Shown piece by piece: positions 7,357 to 15,870 of a DNA stretch of 64,000 bases. The translations under genes were made by a program, and so were the position numbers. Source of the stretch: CALJFL01 sp047633055 (GTDB lineage: Bacteria > Pseudomonadota > Gammaproteobacteria > Pseudomonadales > Halieaceae); contig JBLIEI010000001.1 of NCBI GenBank assembly GCA_047633055.1, positions 62,001 through 126,000 on the forward strand. The letters run 5' to 3'. The notes under the pieces are model-generated. The model saw only the letters and a program-made list of their open reading frames with translations, did not search any database and was not told the origin of the DNA. The first letter of the stretch is position 1; every line of letters starts with the position of its first letter.

Positions 7357-9651
7357 ATGCGATCATGGATGATTGGCGCAGTATCAGCGGTTATTGTTTG
7401 CGGCTGGCTGCCGGTTTTGCCCCCAGTCAGTATTCCTCTTGTTCTGCTGTTATTGGCATTACTTGCGACCTTTCGATTCGGTTGGCGGGCATCCGGTTTA
7501 TCCGGGGTCGCATGTGGTCTTGTACTCGGCTACAGCCACGGTAGCCAAATACTGGAGCGCCGCCTGGACGCCACCTGCGAGATGCAGCCGCAGAGTGTTC
7601 TCGGTACGGTGACTAGCGTACCCCGCACGACCAATGTCCGGAAAGACCTGCGCCGTCAGCGTTTTGAGTTTGCGGTGGCGGGATTTCTCGACGAGTCCTG
7701 CGTTGGCCCCAAAACGCTATTACTGAGCTACTATGGGAGTGACGATGTTGCACCAGGCGACACCTTGAAACTCAGTGCCAAGCTTCATCAACCCTGGGGC
7801 CTGGCGAACCCGGGTTCGTTCAATATGCAGGCCTGGTTCGTAGAGTCTGGTATCGATGCCGTAGGTACCGCCCGGCTAATCGAACCCCACGCTCTCGTTG
7901 CCGGTGATGCCCCGTTTACCGGCCATCATCGCTTGCGACAGGAAATATCCAGGGCCATCAGTGCCAATGGATTTGAGCCTGGAGCCGATGCGATTTTGCG
8001 TGCCATTACCGTCGCAGATCGAAGCGGACTCGACGCCTCACTGTGGCAGCTGCTGCAGTCTTACGGGATAAATCATTTGATCGTAATCTCCGGCCTTCAT
8101 ATTGGTCTTATCGGCGGTCTTGGTTATTTACTGGGTAGCATGTTCAGTCGCCTCGCATCATTGTCGAGCTGTCAGCGCCTGTTTTCACTGCTGCCCGAAG
8201 TATGTGCGTTGGTGTTTGCACTTTGCTACACCAGTCTCGCTGGATTTGGTTTGGCCAGTCAGCGCGCCTTGTGCATGCTGGCGTGCTTCTGTCTGGCCAG
8301 CAGCGTAGGGCGCGCCAGCAGTGCCTGGAACAATCTGCTACTGGCGGGGGTAATCGTGCTTGCCGTTAACCCTATGTCTGCACTGGGCAGCGGCTTCTGG
8401 CTGAGCTTCGGCGCCGTAGCCTGTCTGCTTTGGCTAAGCATGTGGCGGCCTGGCAGGAGTTTGCCAGCACGACTGCTAATGACACATGGGTACATGTCTA
8501 TCGCGATGGTGCCTCTGGGTGGCTATTGGTTTGGTACGGCCAGCGTAGTATCGGGTGTGGCCAATCTAGTGTTGGTGCCGCTGGTAACCTTGATCCTGGT
8601 TCCGCTAACCTTGATCGCGACTTTTCTGCATGTACTGGGAATTGGGTACGCTGACACCCTCTGGCACTGGGCCGCCGTATTCATTGGCACTTTCCTCACT
8701 CCGGCGCAGCGCATTGCCGAGGATCACCACGATTGGCTCACCGTCTCATTCTACCCGCAGTGGCCGGAGCTGATGCTGGCGGTCATCGGTTTGGCTCTGC
8801 TAGCGCTACCTCTGGGGCGGGCAGCAGCGATACTTGTGCTTGCACTCTTTTTACCTCTGTCTCTTGTTGATCGGAAACCGCTCTTAGCTGAGCCAACATT
8901 ATCGATACTCGATATAGGGCAGGGCACTGCGGTGGTTTTTCAAAGCGGCGAGCGAACGCTGGTATACGATACCGGGGGCGGAGATCCTGCGGGTAATAAT
9001 CTCGCGTCGTCGGTTGTACTGCCTTTTTTACGTTACTCCGGGGTCAAAAAACTGGACACCTTAATTGCCAGCCACCCTGACAATGACCATAGCGCCGGCA
9101 TCAAGACAGTGCTGGGCCAGGTGCCCGTCGCTCGCTATCTCTATGGTTTGCCGGTGCCTCGAGTCGCAGGCGGCAAGCCCTGCGTGGCGGGTAAGTCATG
9201 GCAGTGGCCCACCGGCGAGCGCTTCCAGTTACTCGCTCCAGCCGTTGAATCTGGTCTGGCGTCCAACAATGCGTCCTGCGTGCTGCTAATCGAGGTTAGA
9301 GGCGTGCGGCTCTTGCTCCCAGGCGATGTTGAGGCCAGCCGGGAAAAGCAGCTCCTCGCATACTGGGGTGCTACGCTGGATAGCGATGTTCTGCTCGCTG
9401 GTCATCACGGTAGCCGCACTTCAAGCACCTATGGTTTGCTCAAACATATTTCCCCGGATACCGTAGTTTTCTCCTATGGCTATGCTAATCGCTTTGGACA
9501 TCCCCATCCTGTGATTCTGGCCAGGACGCAGGCCATGGGAGCAAAGGCCTATGCAACGGCCAGAGACGGTGCTGTAATGCTAACATTTAGGCTGGATGGT
9601 ACCGTATCCCCGGTGCTCTGGAGACGACGTCAGCAGCGTTACTGGATGTAA
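7357..9651 (+). CDS. comEC: DNA uptake channel ComEC/Rec2
   Basis: ComEC, 764 residues, is the inner-membrane channel that moves single-stranded DNA into the cell during natural transformation. It has N-terminal helices with the DUF4131 domain, the central Competence domain (motif near NHLIVISGLHIGLIGG) with many helices, and a C-terminal metallo-beta-lactamase domain (DIGQG, SHPDNDHSAG, LLAGHHGSRTS). The ORF could start 87 bases earlier at GTG 7270, but MRSWMIGA at 7357 matches the family start. Other competence genes are not in the window, so function is inferred from the intact domains. Confidence 0.95.
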   Translation: MRSWMIGAVSAVIVCGWLPVLPPVSIPLVLLLLALLATFRFGWRASGLSGVACGLVLGYSHGSQILERRLDATCEMQPQSVLGTVTSVPRTTNVRKDLRRQRFEFAVAGFLDESCVGPKTLLLSYYGSDDVAPGDTLKLSAKLHQPWGLANPGSFNMQAWFVESGIDAVGTARLIEPHALVAGDAPFTGHHRLRQEISRAISANGFEPGADAILRAITVADRSGLDASLWQLLQSYGINHLIVISGLHIGLIGGLGYLLGSMFSRLASLSSCQRLFSLLPEVCALVFALCYTSLAGFGLASQRALCMLACFCLASSVGRASSAWNNLLLAGVIVLAVNPMSALGSGFWLSFGAVACLLWLSMWRPGRSLPARLLMTHGYMSIAMVPLGGYWFGTASVVSGVANLVLVPLVTLILVPLTLIATFLHVLGIGYADTLWHWAAVFIGTFLTPAQRIAEDHHDWLTVSFYPQWPELMLAVIGLALLALPLGRAAAILVLALFLPLSLVDRKPLLAEPTLSILDIGQGTAVVFQSGERTLVYDTGGGDPAGNNLASSVVLPFLRYSGVKKLDTLIASHPDNDHSAGIKTVLGQVPVARYLYGLPVPRVAGGKPCVAGKSWQWPTGERFQLLAPAVESGLASNNASCVLLIEVRGVRLLLPGDVEASREKQLLAYWGATLDSDVLLAGHHGSRTSSTYGLLKHISPDTVVFSYGYANRFGHPHPVILARTQAMGAKAYATARDGAVMLTFRLDGTVSPVLWRRRQQRYWM

Positions 9652-9662
9652 TTTTTGCTGGC

Positions 9663-9690
9663 TTTCTCCTCCGCCCGGTGCGCGTATAAT
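9663..9690 (+). promoter_or_regulatory. Possible promoter for exbB operon
   Basis: A consensus -10 box TATAAT lies at 9685-9690, 33 bases before the exbB start; the best -35 candidate at 9663 (TTTCTC) is weak at a 16-base spacing. It lies in the 72-base gap after comEC, the only sizeable gap in this run, so the envelope operon probably starts here. Confidence 0.45.
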
Positions 9691-9723
9691 GATGCCAGCA
9701 ATCAACAGTAAAAGGACGTAGAT

Positions 9724-10347
9724 GTGCTCGAATTGGTAACAGCCGGTGGCTGGTTGATGGTGTTTATTATTATTGGCTCAATCGTGGCCGCGGCCATTTG
9801 TATAGAGCGGCTATATACCCTCAATCCCAAGAAAATAGCCCCGCCGCACTTGCTCGCCTCAGTATGGAGGCAATTAAAAGCGGGAGAAATGGATGCCAAT
9901 CGGCGGCGTACCTTAAAGCAATCGTCGCCTCTGGGTCGAATCCTCGCTGCTGGCCTGAGCAATGCTTATCATGGCCGCGATGTGATGAAAGAGAGTATTC
10001 AGGAGGCTGCCAGTCACGTTATCCATGAACTGGAGCGCTACCTTAATACACTTGGCACCATTGCCGCCGTCTCGCCGCTCCTCGGACTGTTGGGCACGGT
10101 GGTGGGCATGATTGACGTGTTCGCTGAAATCATGGCGCAGGGCACCGGCAATGCCAGCGCTTTGGCGGGGGGCATTTCGCAGGCGCTTATTACCACCGCT
10201 GCCGGGCTCAGCGTTGCGATCCCGGCACTCGTTATGCACCGTTATTTTACCGGACGCATCGACGGTATTGTGATTGAATTGGAGCAGGAGACCATAAAGC
10301 TGGTTGACGCCCTGCACAGCGAAGAGAATACGGAAACCGACATTTGA
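9724..10347 (+). CDS. exbB: ExbB/TolQ/MotA proton-channel family protein
   Basis: A 207-residue MotA/TolQ/ExbB-type channel protein. Three membrane helices are visible: one N-terminal (about 8-28) and two central-C-terminal (about 105-130 and 150-175, with LLGLLGTVVGMI and ITTAAGLSVAIPALV). It forms the proton channel energising a periplasm-spanning partner together with the ExbD encoded next. It starts with GTG after AAAGGACG and overlaps exbD by 4 bases. Linkage to msbA-lpxK is common in marine gammaproteobacteria, so a role in envelope maintenance rather than TonB service cannot be excluded. Confidence 0.88.
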   Translation: MLELVTAGGWLMVFIIIGSIVAAAICIERLYTLNPKKIAPPHLLASVWRQLKAGEMDANRRRTLKQSSPLGRILAAGLSNAYHGRDVMKESIQEAASHVIHELERYLNTLGTIAAVSPLLGLLGTVVGMIDVFAEIMAQGTGNASALAGGISQALITTAAGLSVAIPALVMHRYFTGRIDGIVIELEQETIKLVDALHSEENTETDI

Positions 10348-10775
10348 AGTTTCGCCGCCAGCGCACGGACGAGGTAGGGGTTAACTTGACGCCTTTGATA
10401 GACGTGGTGTTTTTGTTGCTGATATTTTTTATGGTGTCTACCACCTTCACCCGTGAAACCCAACTTAGTATCGATCTACCGGAAGCCACCGGCACGGTAA
10501 AAGATGCGGTGGAACGGCAGATTGAAATTTTGATAGACGAGACCGGAAGTTATCGAGTGAACGGACAAGGGCTGGTCGATGGTCGTATGCGGACTCTGCA
10601 GGCTGCGATTTACAAGATATCCTCAGGAGACACTACTTTGCCAATGATCATTACCGCCGACGCTCAGTCCTCCCATCAGTCGGTAGTGCGCGCTATGGAT
10701 GCTGCAGGCCAGATGGGCTTTGTCCACCTCAGCATTACCACCCAGGAACTATCGGAGCAAAGCGGCGGTGGGTAA
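10344..10775 (+). CDS. exbD: ExbD/TolR biopolymer transport protein
   Basis: ExbD/TolR family, 143 residues: a single N-terminal helix with the conserved Asp in NLTPLIDVVFLLLIFF, then a small periplasmic domain. The Asp is the proton-carrying residue paired with ExbB. The start is TTG, overlapping the exbB stop, consistent with coupled translation. The 3' end overlaps the preferred msbA start by 8 bases. Confidence 0.9.
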   Translation: MKFRRQRTDEVGVNLTPLIDVVFLLLIFFMVSTTFTRETQLSIDLPEATGTVKDAVERQIEILIDETGSYRVNGQGLVDGRMRTLQAAIYKISSGDTTLPMIITADAQSSHQSVVRAMDAAGQMGFVHLSITTQELSEQSGGG

Positions 10776-12612
10776 ACGCGAGCTAGCAGCAAATCTCCCC
10801 GGGCGCTCGGGTAAAGTAAGCGACTGGCGTCTTTACGGGCGCTTGTTGAGCTACATCGTGCCTTACTGGTATATCTTTGGTCTCAGTATGATCGGCTATA
10901 TTGTGTATGCACTGGGCAACGTTCTGCTCGCGGATATGATGCAGTTCCTGCTCGATTCCCTGAATGACTCTGACACGGCAAGCTCTGGCATTGTTGGAGG
11001 TTTTGCTTATTCACTGGTGGACACCAGCGACATGACCACCCTCGAATTCGCTCGAATTGCTGTGCCTCTGGCGGCCATTACTCTGGCCTGTACGCGCGCC
11101 ATTGGCTTTTTCATGGGCACCTATTTCATGAATTACGTCGCCCGAGGACTGATTCATAAACTGCGCTGTGAATTGTTCGACAAAATGCTGGTGGCGCCAA
11201 GCAGCTACTACGACACCCACAGTCAGGGCGTGTTGATCTCCAAGATCACCTACAACGTGGAACAGGTCAGTGGTGCCGTTACCAAAGCTTTGAAAATTAT
11301 CGTGCGTGAGGGCTTTACCGTAATAGCGCTCCTTAGCTACATGCTGTACCTGAATTGGCGCCTGTCGCTGATATTTTTTGCGGTGGCACCTCTGCTGGCG
11401 ATTGTCGTGACGGTGGTCGGTAAACACTTTCGTCGTTACAGTCGACGTATACAGGCCTCCATGGGAGATGTTACTCAGGTATCCAACGAAACCATTGGTG
11501 CTTATAAAGAGGTAAGGGTATTTGGCGGGCAGGAGCAGCAGAGCGAACGTTTCCGGACGGCCAGTGAATACAACCGGGTACAGAGCCTCAAATTGGAATT
11601 TGCAGACGCGATCAGCACGCCTGTTATCCAGACCTTACTGGCAGGATCGTTGTCTGCGTTAATCTGGTTCGCTTTAAATCCGGATATTCTGGCCGGTTTC
11701 AGTGCCGGTTCATTAGTTGCCTTTTTGACTGCCGCTGGACAATTGAGTAAACCGATTCGCTCCCTGAGTGGTATACAGGCGATCATTCAGCGCGGCCTGG
11801 CGGCTTCAGAAGACATCTTTAAGCAACTGGACGAGGAGGCGGAAATAGATCTAGGAAAGCATACTGTAGCGCGAGCTGCAGGCAAGTTAGCTATTCGTGA
11901 TCTCAGTTTTCGCTATCCCGGTGGTGACACCGATGTACTGCGCAATTTCACCTTGGAAGTAGAACCTGGACAAACGGTTGCTCTAGTCGGTCGTTCCGGC
12001 AGCGGCAAAACCACACTGGTGCAGCTCATATCGCGGTTCTATCCTCTGGCGGAAGGGGATATTCTTCTCGATGGCATCTCCATTGAAGATTACGAATTGA
12101 AAAATCTTCGCGACCAGTTGGCCATGGTGTCGCAGAGCGTGACTCTGTTTCACGATACCGTGTACAATAATATTGCGTATGGTTCGCTCTCTTTTGCTAC
12201 TCGTGAGCAGGTAGAAAGTGCGGCCAAATCTGCGTTCGCTACTGATTTTATCGAAAAGCTACCAAACGGGTACCAGACCATGCTGGGTGACGATGGCGCC
12301 GGCCTTAGCGGCGGCCAGCGACAGCGTATTGCGATTGCGCGGGCCATCCTCAAGGATGCCCCCATACTCATACTGGATGAAGCGACTTCGGCTCTGGATA
12401 ATGAATCGGAGCATCGCATACAGCGTGCGTTGGAAGAAATTATGGCCGATCGTACTACCGTGGTCATAGCCCATCGCCTGTCTACCGTCGAGCGCGCTGA
12501 TGTGATTGTGGTAATGGACCAGGGCAGTATTGTTGCTACCGGCAGCCATCAAGAGTTGTTGGCCCAGGGGGGGCTGTATGCCCAGTTATATAATCAGGAG
12601 TTTACTGACTAA
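10768..12612 (+). CDS. msbA: Lipid A export permease/ATP-binding protein MsbA
   Basis: MsbA, 614 residues, flips lipid A-core across the inner membrane. A six-helix ABC exporter domain (about 1-310) precedes an ATPase domain with Walker A GRSGSGKTT, signature LSGGQRQRIAIARA and Walker B ILILDEATSALD. A longer frame opens at 10699 inside exbD, but GTG at 10768 gives the usual N-terminus and a short 8-base overlap. Its stop overlaps the lpxK start codon by one base, and together they form the standard lipid A gene pair. Confidence 0.95.
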   Translation: MGKRELAANLPGRSGKVSDWRLYGRLLSYIVPYWYIFGLSMIGYIVYALGNVLLADMMQFLLDSLNDSDTASSGIVGGFAYSLVDTSDMTTLEFARIAVPLAAITLACTRAIGFFMGTYFMNYVARGLIHKLRCELFDKMLVAPSSYYDTHSQGVLISKITYNVEQVSGAVTKALKIIVREGFTVIALLSYMLYLNWRLSLIFFAVAPLLAIVVTVVGKHFRRYSRRIQASMGDVTQVSNETIGAYKEVRVFGGQEQQSERFRTASEYNRVQSLKLEFADAISTPVIQTLLAGSLSALIWFALNPDILAGFSAGSLVAFLTAAGQLSKPIRSLSGIQAIIQRGLAASEDIFKQLDEEAEIDLGKHTVARAAGKLAIRDLSFRYPGGDTDVLRNFTLEVEPGQTVALVGRSGSGKTTLVQLISRFYPLAEGDILLDGISIEDYELKNLRDQLAMVSQSVTLFHDTVYNNIAYGSLSFATREQVESAAKSAFATDFIEKLPNGYQTMLGDDGAGLSGGQRQRIAIARAILKDAPILILDEATSALDNESEHRIQRALEEIMADRTTVVIAHRLSTVERADVIVVMDQGSIVATGSHQELLAQGGLYAQLYNQEFTD

Positions 12613-13589
12613 TGTCTGCACACGAAACCTTGGTTGCGGCGTGGTACGAGCGCGTTTGGTGGCTCTGGCTATTGCGCCCGGTGGAATTCCTTTTCCGTTT
12701 TATTAGTGTCTTCAGGCGAGCGTGTTATCGCTTTGGCGTCTTATCTACCTCAAGAGGCAAAGCGCCACTCATTGTTGTCGGCAATATTACTGTTGGTGGT
12801 ACAGGCAAAACGCCTGTTGTCATTGCCCTGGTAGAATATTTGCAGGCACGTGGCCTGCGACCGGGAGTTGTCAGTCGGGGTTACGGCGCCACTGCCGAGG
12901 AGTTCCCTCATACCTTGAGCGCGAACAGTAAAGCCGGCGATTGCGGTGACGAAGCTTTGCTAATTTATCAGCGCACAGGGTGTCCCGTGGTAGTGGCGCC
13001 AGACCGTCCCGCGGCTGTGCGTCAGTTGGAGTCCGAATTTAACGTGGATATCTTGCTCTCTGATGATGGCCTGCAACATTACTCAATGGAAAGGGATATG
13101 GAAATCGCCGTTGTCGATTCCAGGCGGGGCGTGGGTAATGGTTTTTGCCTGCCAGCAGGGCCGCTGCGTGAGCCTTGCAGTCGCCTTGCTGACATGGCGT
13201 TCATTCTGTATCGAGGGAGTTGCGACCCAATTAACGGCGTTCTTTACCGCTGTGATAGTCTAGTCAATCTGAAAACAGGAGAAGTGCGGGAGTTCAGCAC
13301 TAGCGAACAGCTTACTGTGGTGCACGCGGTAGCGGGTATCGGTCAGCCTTCCCAGTTTTTTTCCACACTGCGCAATGCAGGTTTTGAACCGACTGAGCAT
13401 TGCTTCGCGGATCATCACCGTTATACCGCGGATGATTTTGCGCCCATGTCCGACAAGCCAGTATTAATGACCGAAAAGGATGCGGTAAAATGCCGGGAGT
13501 TCGCCGGGGAAAATTGCTGGTATTTAAAGATCACTGCTGAGATTCCCTCGGTGGTCACCGATGCGGTTTCTGCGCTGGCCAAAGGTTAA
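12612..13589 (+). CDS. lpxK: Tetraacyldisaccharide 4'-kinase
   Basis: LpxK, 325 residues, phosphorylates the 4' position of the lipid A disaccharide at the inner membrane. The N-terminal amphipathic/membrane segment, P-loop-like GNITVGGTGKTPVV, SRGYGA and DDGLQHY motifs are all present. It overlaps the msbA stop by one base. The small ycaR gene often found between lpxK and kdsB is absent; only 17 bases separate them. Confidence 0.96.
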   Translation: MSAHETLVAAWYERVWWLWLLRPVEFLFRFISVFRRACYRFGVLSTSRGKAPLIVVGNITVGGTGKTPVVIALVEYLQARGLRPGVVSRGYGATAEEFPHTLSANSKAGDCGDEALLIYQRTGCPVVVAPDRPAAVRQLESEFNVDILLSDDGLQHYSMERDMEIAVVDSRRGVGNGFCLPAGPLREPCSRLADMAFILYRGSCDPINGVLYRCDSLVNLKTGEVREFSTSEQLTVVHAVAGIGQPSQFFSTLRNAGFEPTEHCFADHHRYTADDFAPMSDKPVLMTEKDAVKCREFAGENCWYLKITAEIPSVVTDAVSALAKG

Positions 13590-13606
13590 ACCAGGATACT
13601 TTCCTC

Positions 13607-14368
13607 ATGTCGTATTCCGTTGTAATACCGGCCCGCTATGGCTCCAGTCGACTTCCTGGCAAGCCATTGCTGGACATTGGCGGTCAGTCGATGATTCAAA
13701 GAGTGTGGCAGCAGGCGCGTAAGAGTAACGCTGAGCAGGTGGTGATCGCTACGGATGATCAACGGATCTTTGACGCGGCTGAAGCCTTTGGCGCGACCGC
13801 CTGTATGACGTCCAAAGACCACCCCTCGGGTACTGATCGCCTGCAGCAAGTGGCGACAGAAATGGGCTACTCGAACGAGCATATTGTCGTAAATGTACAG
13901 GGCGATGAGCCATTGATTCCGCCAGCGGCTATCGATCAGGTAGCAGCCAACTTGGCCCGAGAATCTGCCGCGGCGATAGCGACCCTGAGTGAACCCATTG
14001 CCAGCGTAGAGGAATTGCGTAATTCCAATGCGGTAAAAGTTGTTAGCGATGCCTCCGGCCTGGCCCTGTATTTTAGCCGTGCGCCTATACCTTGGCCCCG
14101 ACAGGCCTTTGCAAATAGCGCTGCAGACTCGTTGGATCTTGAACAGTGGCAACGGCATATTGGGATCTACGCCTACCGTACTCGATTTTTACATGAGTTT
14201 GTTACCTGGCCGGTTGCACCGATGGAAGCACTGGAGCAGTTGGAACAATTGCGTGCTCTGTACAACGGCAAGAGAATTCATGTTGAGCCTGCCTGCGCGC
14301 CAGTGCCGGCAGGCGTGGATACAGAACAGGATCTGGCTGCCATTCGAGCGTTGCTTGGTGCATCCTGA
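13607..14368 (+). CDS. kdsB: 3-deoxy-manno-octulosonate cytidylyltransferase
   Basis: KdsB, 253 residues, activates KDO with CTP for lipopolysaccharide core assembly. The nucleotide-binding start IPARYGSSRLPGKPL, the TDRLQQVA segment, VNVQGDEPLI and YFSRAPIPW match the family. Length is normal. It is followed one base after its stop by the phosphatase gene. Together with msbA and lpxK it makes this an LPS inner-region operon. Confidence 0.97.
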   Translation: MSYSVVIPARYGSSRLPGKPLLDIGGQSMIQRVWQQARKSNAEQVVIATDDQRIFDAAEAFGATACMTSKDHPSGTDRLQQVATEMGYSNEHIVVNVQGDEPLIPPAAIDQVAANLARESAAAIATLSEPIASVEELRNSNAVKVVSDASGLALYFSRAPIPWPRQAFANSAADSLDLEQWQRHIGIYAYRTRFLHEFVTWPVAPMEALEQLEQLRALYNGKRIHVEPACAPVPAGVDTEQDLAAIRALLGAS

Positions 14369-14369
14369 G

Positions 14370-14858
14370 ATGTCGACTGATACGTTACCCATCCGGGTAT
14401 TGTTTGTATGTTTGGGTAACATCTGTCGCTCGCCCACCGCGCATGGCATTTTCGAAGCAATGGTTAACCGCGCCGGCTTTCAAGCGCGTATCAAAGTGGA
14501 TTCCTGCGGTACTGGCGGCTGGCATGTGGGCATGTCACCAGATGCACGTGCCACGGCCGAGGCGGCACAGCGTGGTTACGATATAGCTTACTTACGGGCA
14601 CGACAATTACGCAGCAGTGACTTCCTTGAATTCGATTACATTATTGCGATGGATAGAGCTAACTTGAACGACTTGCGCCGCGAAAAACCCGAAAACTCAA
14701 AGGCAAGGTTGGTGCTGTTTCTGGATTATGGCTCGGATAATGACTACGACGAAGTACCCGATCCTTACTATGGCGGCATAGACGGCTTTGCTCAGGTGCT
14801 CGATCTTGTCGAAGATGCCAGCACGGGACTGTTGCGGACGCTTGTTAATGAAGATTGA
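14370..14858 (+). CDS. Low molecular weight protein-tyrosine phosphatase
   Basis: A 162-residue low-MW phosphotyrosine phosphatase. The catalytic P-loop CLGNICRS (CX5R) is at the N-terminus and the general acid Asp is in VPDPYYGG. Homologues such as Wzb act on tyrosine kinases of capsule export, but no such kinase is nearby, so the substrate is unknown. The frame is open further upstream inside kdsB; the ATG at 14370 fits the family start. It overlaps murB by 11 bases. Confidence 0.92.
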   Translation: MSTDTLPIRVLFVCLGNICRSPTAHGIFEAMVNRAGFQARIKVDSCGTGGWHVGMSPDARATAEAAQRGYDIAYLRARQLRSSDFLEFDYIIAMDRANLNDLRREKPENSKARLVLFLDYGSDNDYDEVPDPYYGGIDGFAQVLDLVEDASTGLLRTLVNED

Positions 14859-15870
14859 GCGCGACCAATCGCTCAAGGCCTATAACGCGCTGGCATTGGA
14901 CGCTCAGGTAAGCGCGCTGGCAAAGGTGAACAGCGAGTCGGAACTACGACAGGCTATTCTCTGGGCACGCGATAATCAGCGGCCACTGGTTGCGCTGGGG
15001 CAGGGCAGTAACGTGGTGCTTGCAGGTGACATTGATGCCCTGGTGGTGCTGCAGCAGGGTCGCGGTATAGCGATGCTTGATGAGAGCAATGAGAGCGTTA
15101 TCCTGCGAATCAATGCCGGCAACGACTGGCATGAATTGGTGCAGTGGACTCTCACGCGAGGCTACTATGGCCTGGAGAATTTGGCGCTGATACCCGGAAC
15201 TGTCGGCGCAGCACCTATTCAAAATATCGGCGCTTACGGCGTAGAATTCGAACAGTTTGTGGTGGCTGTGCATGGTCTACAGGCTGAGGATGGTGAGGCT
15301 CTTTCATTAGACGCCGAGGCCTGCCAATTCGCCTACCGCGATAGTGTTTTTAAACATGCCCTGCGCGATAAGCTGATAATTACGGCTGTCGATATCAAGC
15401 TGTCAAAAGTCCCGGTCGTTAATATGACCTATCCGGCTTTGGCCACTTACCTACAAGACGTTGAAGGGCAGGTTGATCCACAGCAGGTGTTCGGTGCTGT
15501 TGTTAGTATTCGCCGCCGCCGCTTACCTGATCCAAAGGTTGAGCCGAATGCGGGCAGCTTCTTTAAAAACCCGATCATTGCCTATGAGCGCAGCGCCTAT
15601 CTTGGGCTGCAGTTTCCCGGGTTGCCACGCTACCCCCAGGCCGATGGCAGAGTGAAGCTGTCGGCAGCGTGGTTGATAGATCAGTGTCAGTGGAAGGGCG
15701 TTAAGAAGTTAGGGCTGGGCGTACATCCTGCTCACGCTTTAGTGCTGGTTAATTACAGCAGTAATAGCGGTAAGGCGTTACTTGCGCTGGCCAGCGAAAT
15801 TAGGGATTCCGTGTCAAAGCGCTTTGGCTGTGCGCTAGAGATCGAGCCCAGAGTGTACGGCAGTAACTGA
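14848..15870 (+). CDS. murB: UDP-N-acetylenolpyruvoylglucosamine reductase
   Basis: MurB, 340 residues, reduces UDP-GlcNAc-enolpyruvate to UDP-MurNAc in peptidoglycan synthesis. Visible are the FAD-binding GQGSNVVLAGD, IPGTVGAAPIQNIGAYG and the catalytic-Ser segment EPNAGSFFKNP, with the C-terminal EIEPRVYG. Length fits the type I (E. coli) form. The start at 14848 (MKIERDQS) is preferred over an upstream one inside the phosphatase gene. The stop overlaps uvrC by one base. Confidence 0.97.
   Translation: MKIERDQSLKAYNALALDAQVSALAKVNSESELRQAILWARDNQRPLVALGQGSNVVLAGDIDALVVLQQGRGIAMLDESNESVILRINAGNDWHELVQWTLTRGYYGLENLALIPGTVGAAPIQNIGAYGVEFEQFVVAVHGLQAEDGEALSLDAEACQFAYRDSVFKHALRDKLIITAVDIKLSKVPVVNMTYPALATYLQDVEGQVDPQQVFGAVVSIRRRRLPDPKVEPNAGSFFKNPIIAYERSAYLGLQFPGLPRYPQADGRVKLSAAWLIDQCQWKGVKKLGLGVHPAHALVLVNYSSNSGKALLALASEIRDSVSKRFGCALEIEPRVYGSN

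Noticed and set aside
10699..10767. Longer msbA start inside exbD
   Set aside because: It would overlap exbD by 77 bases and add residues unlike MsbA; GTG 10768 gives a usual 8-base overlap.
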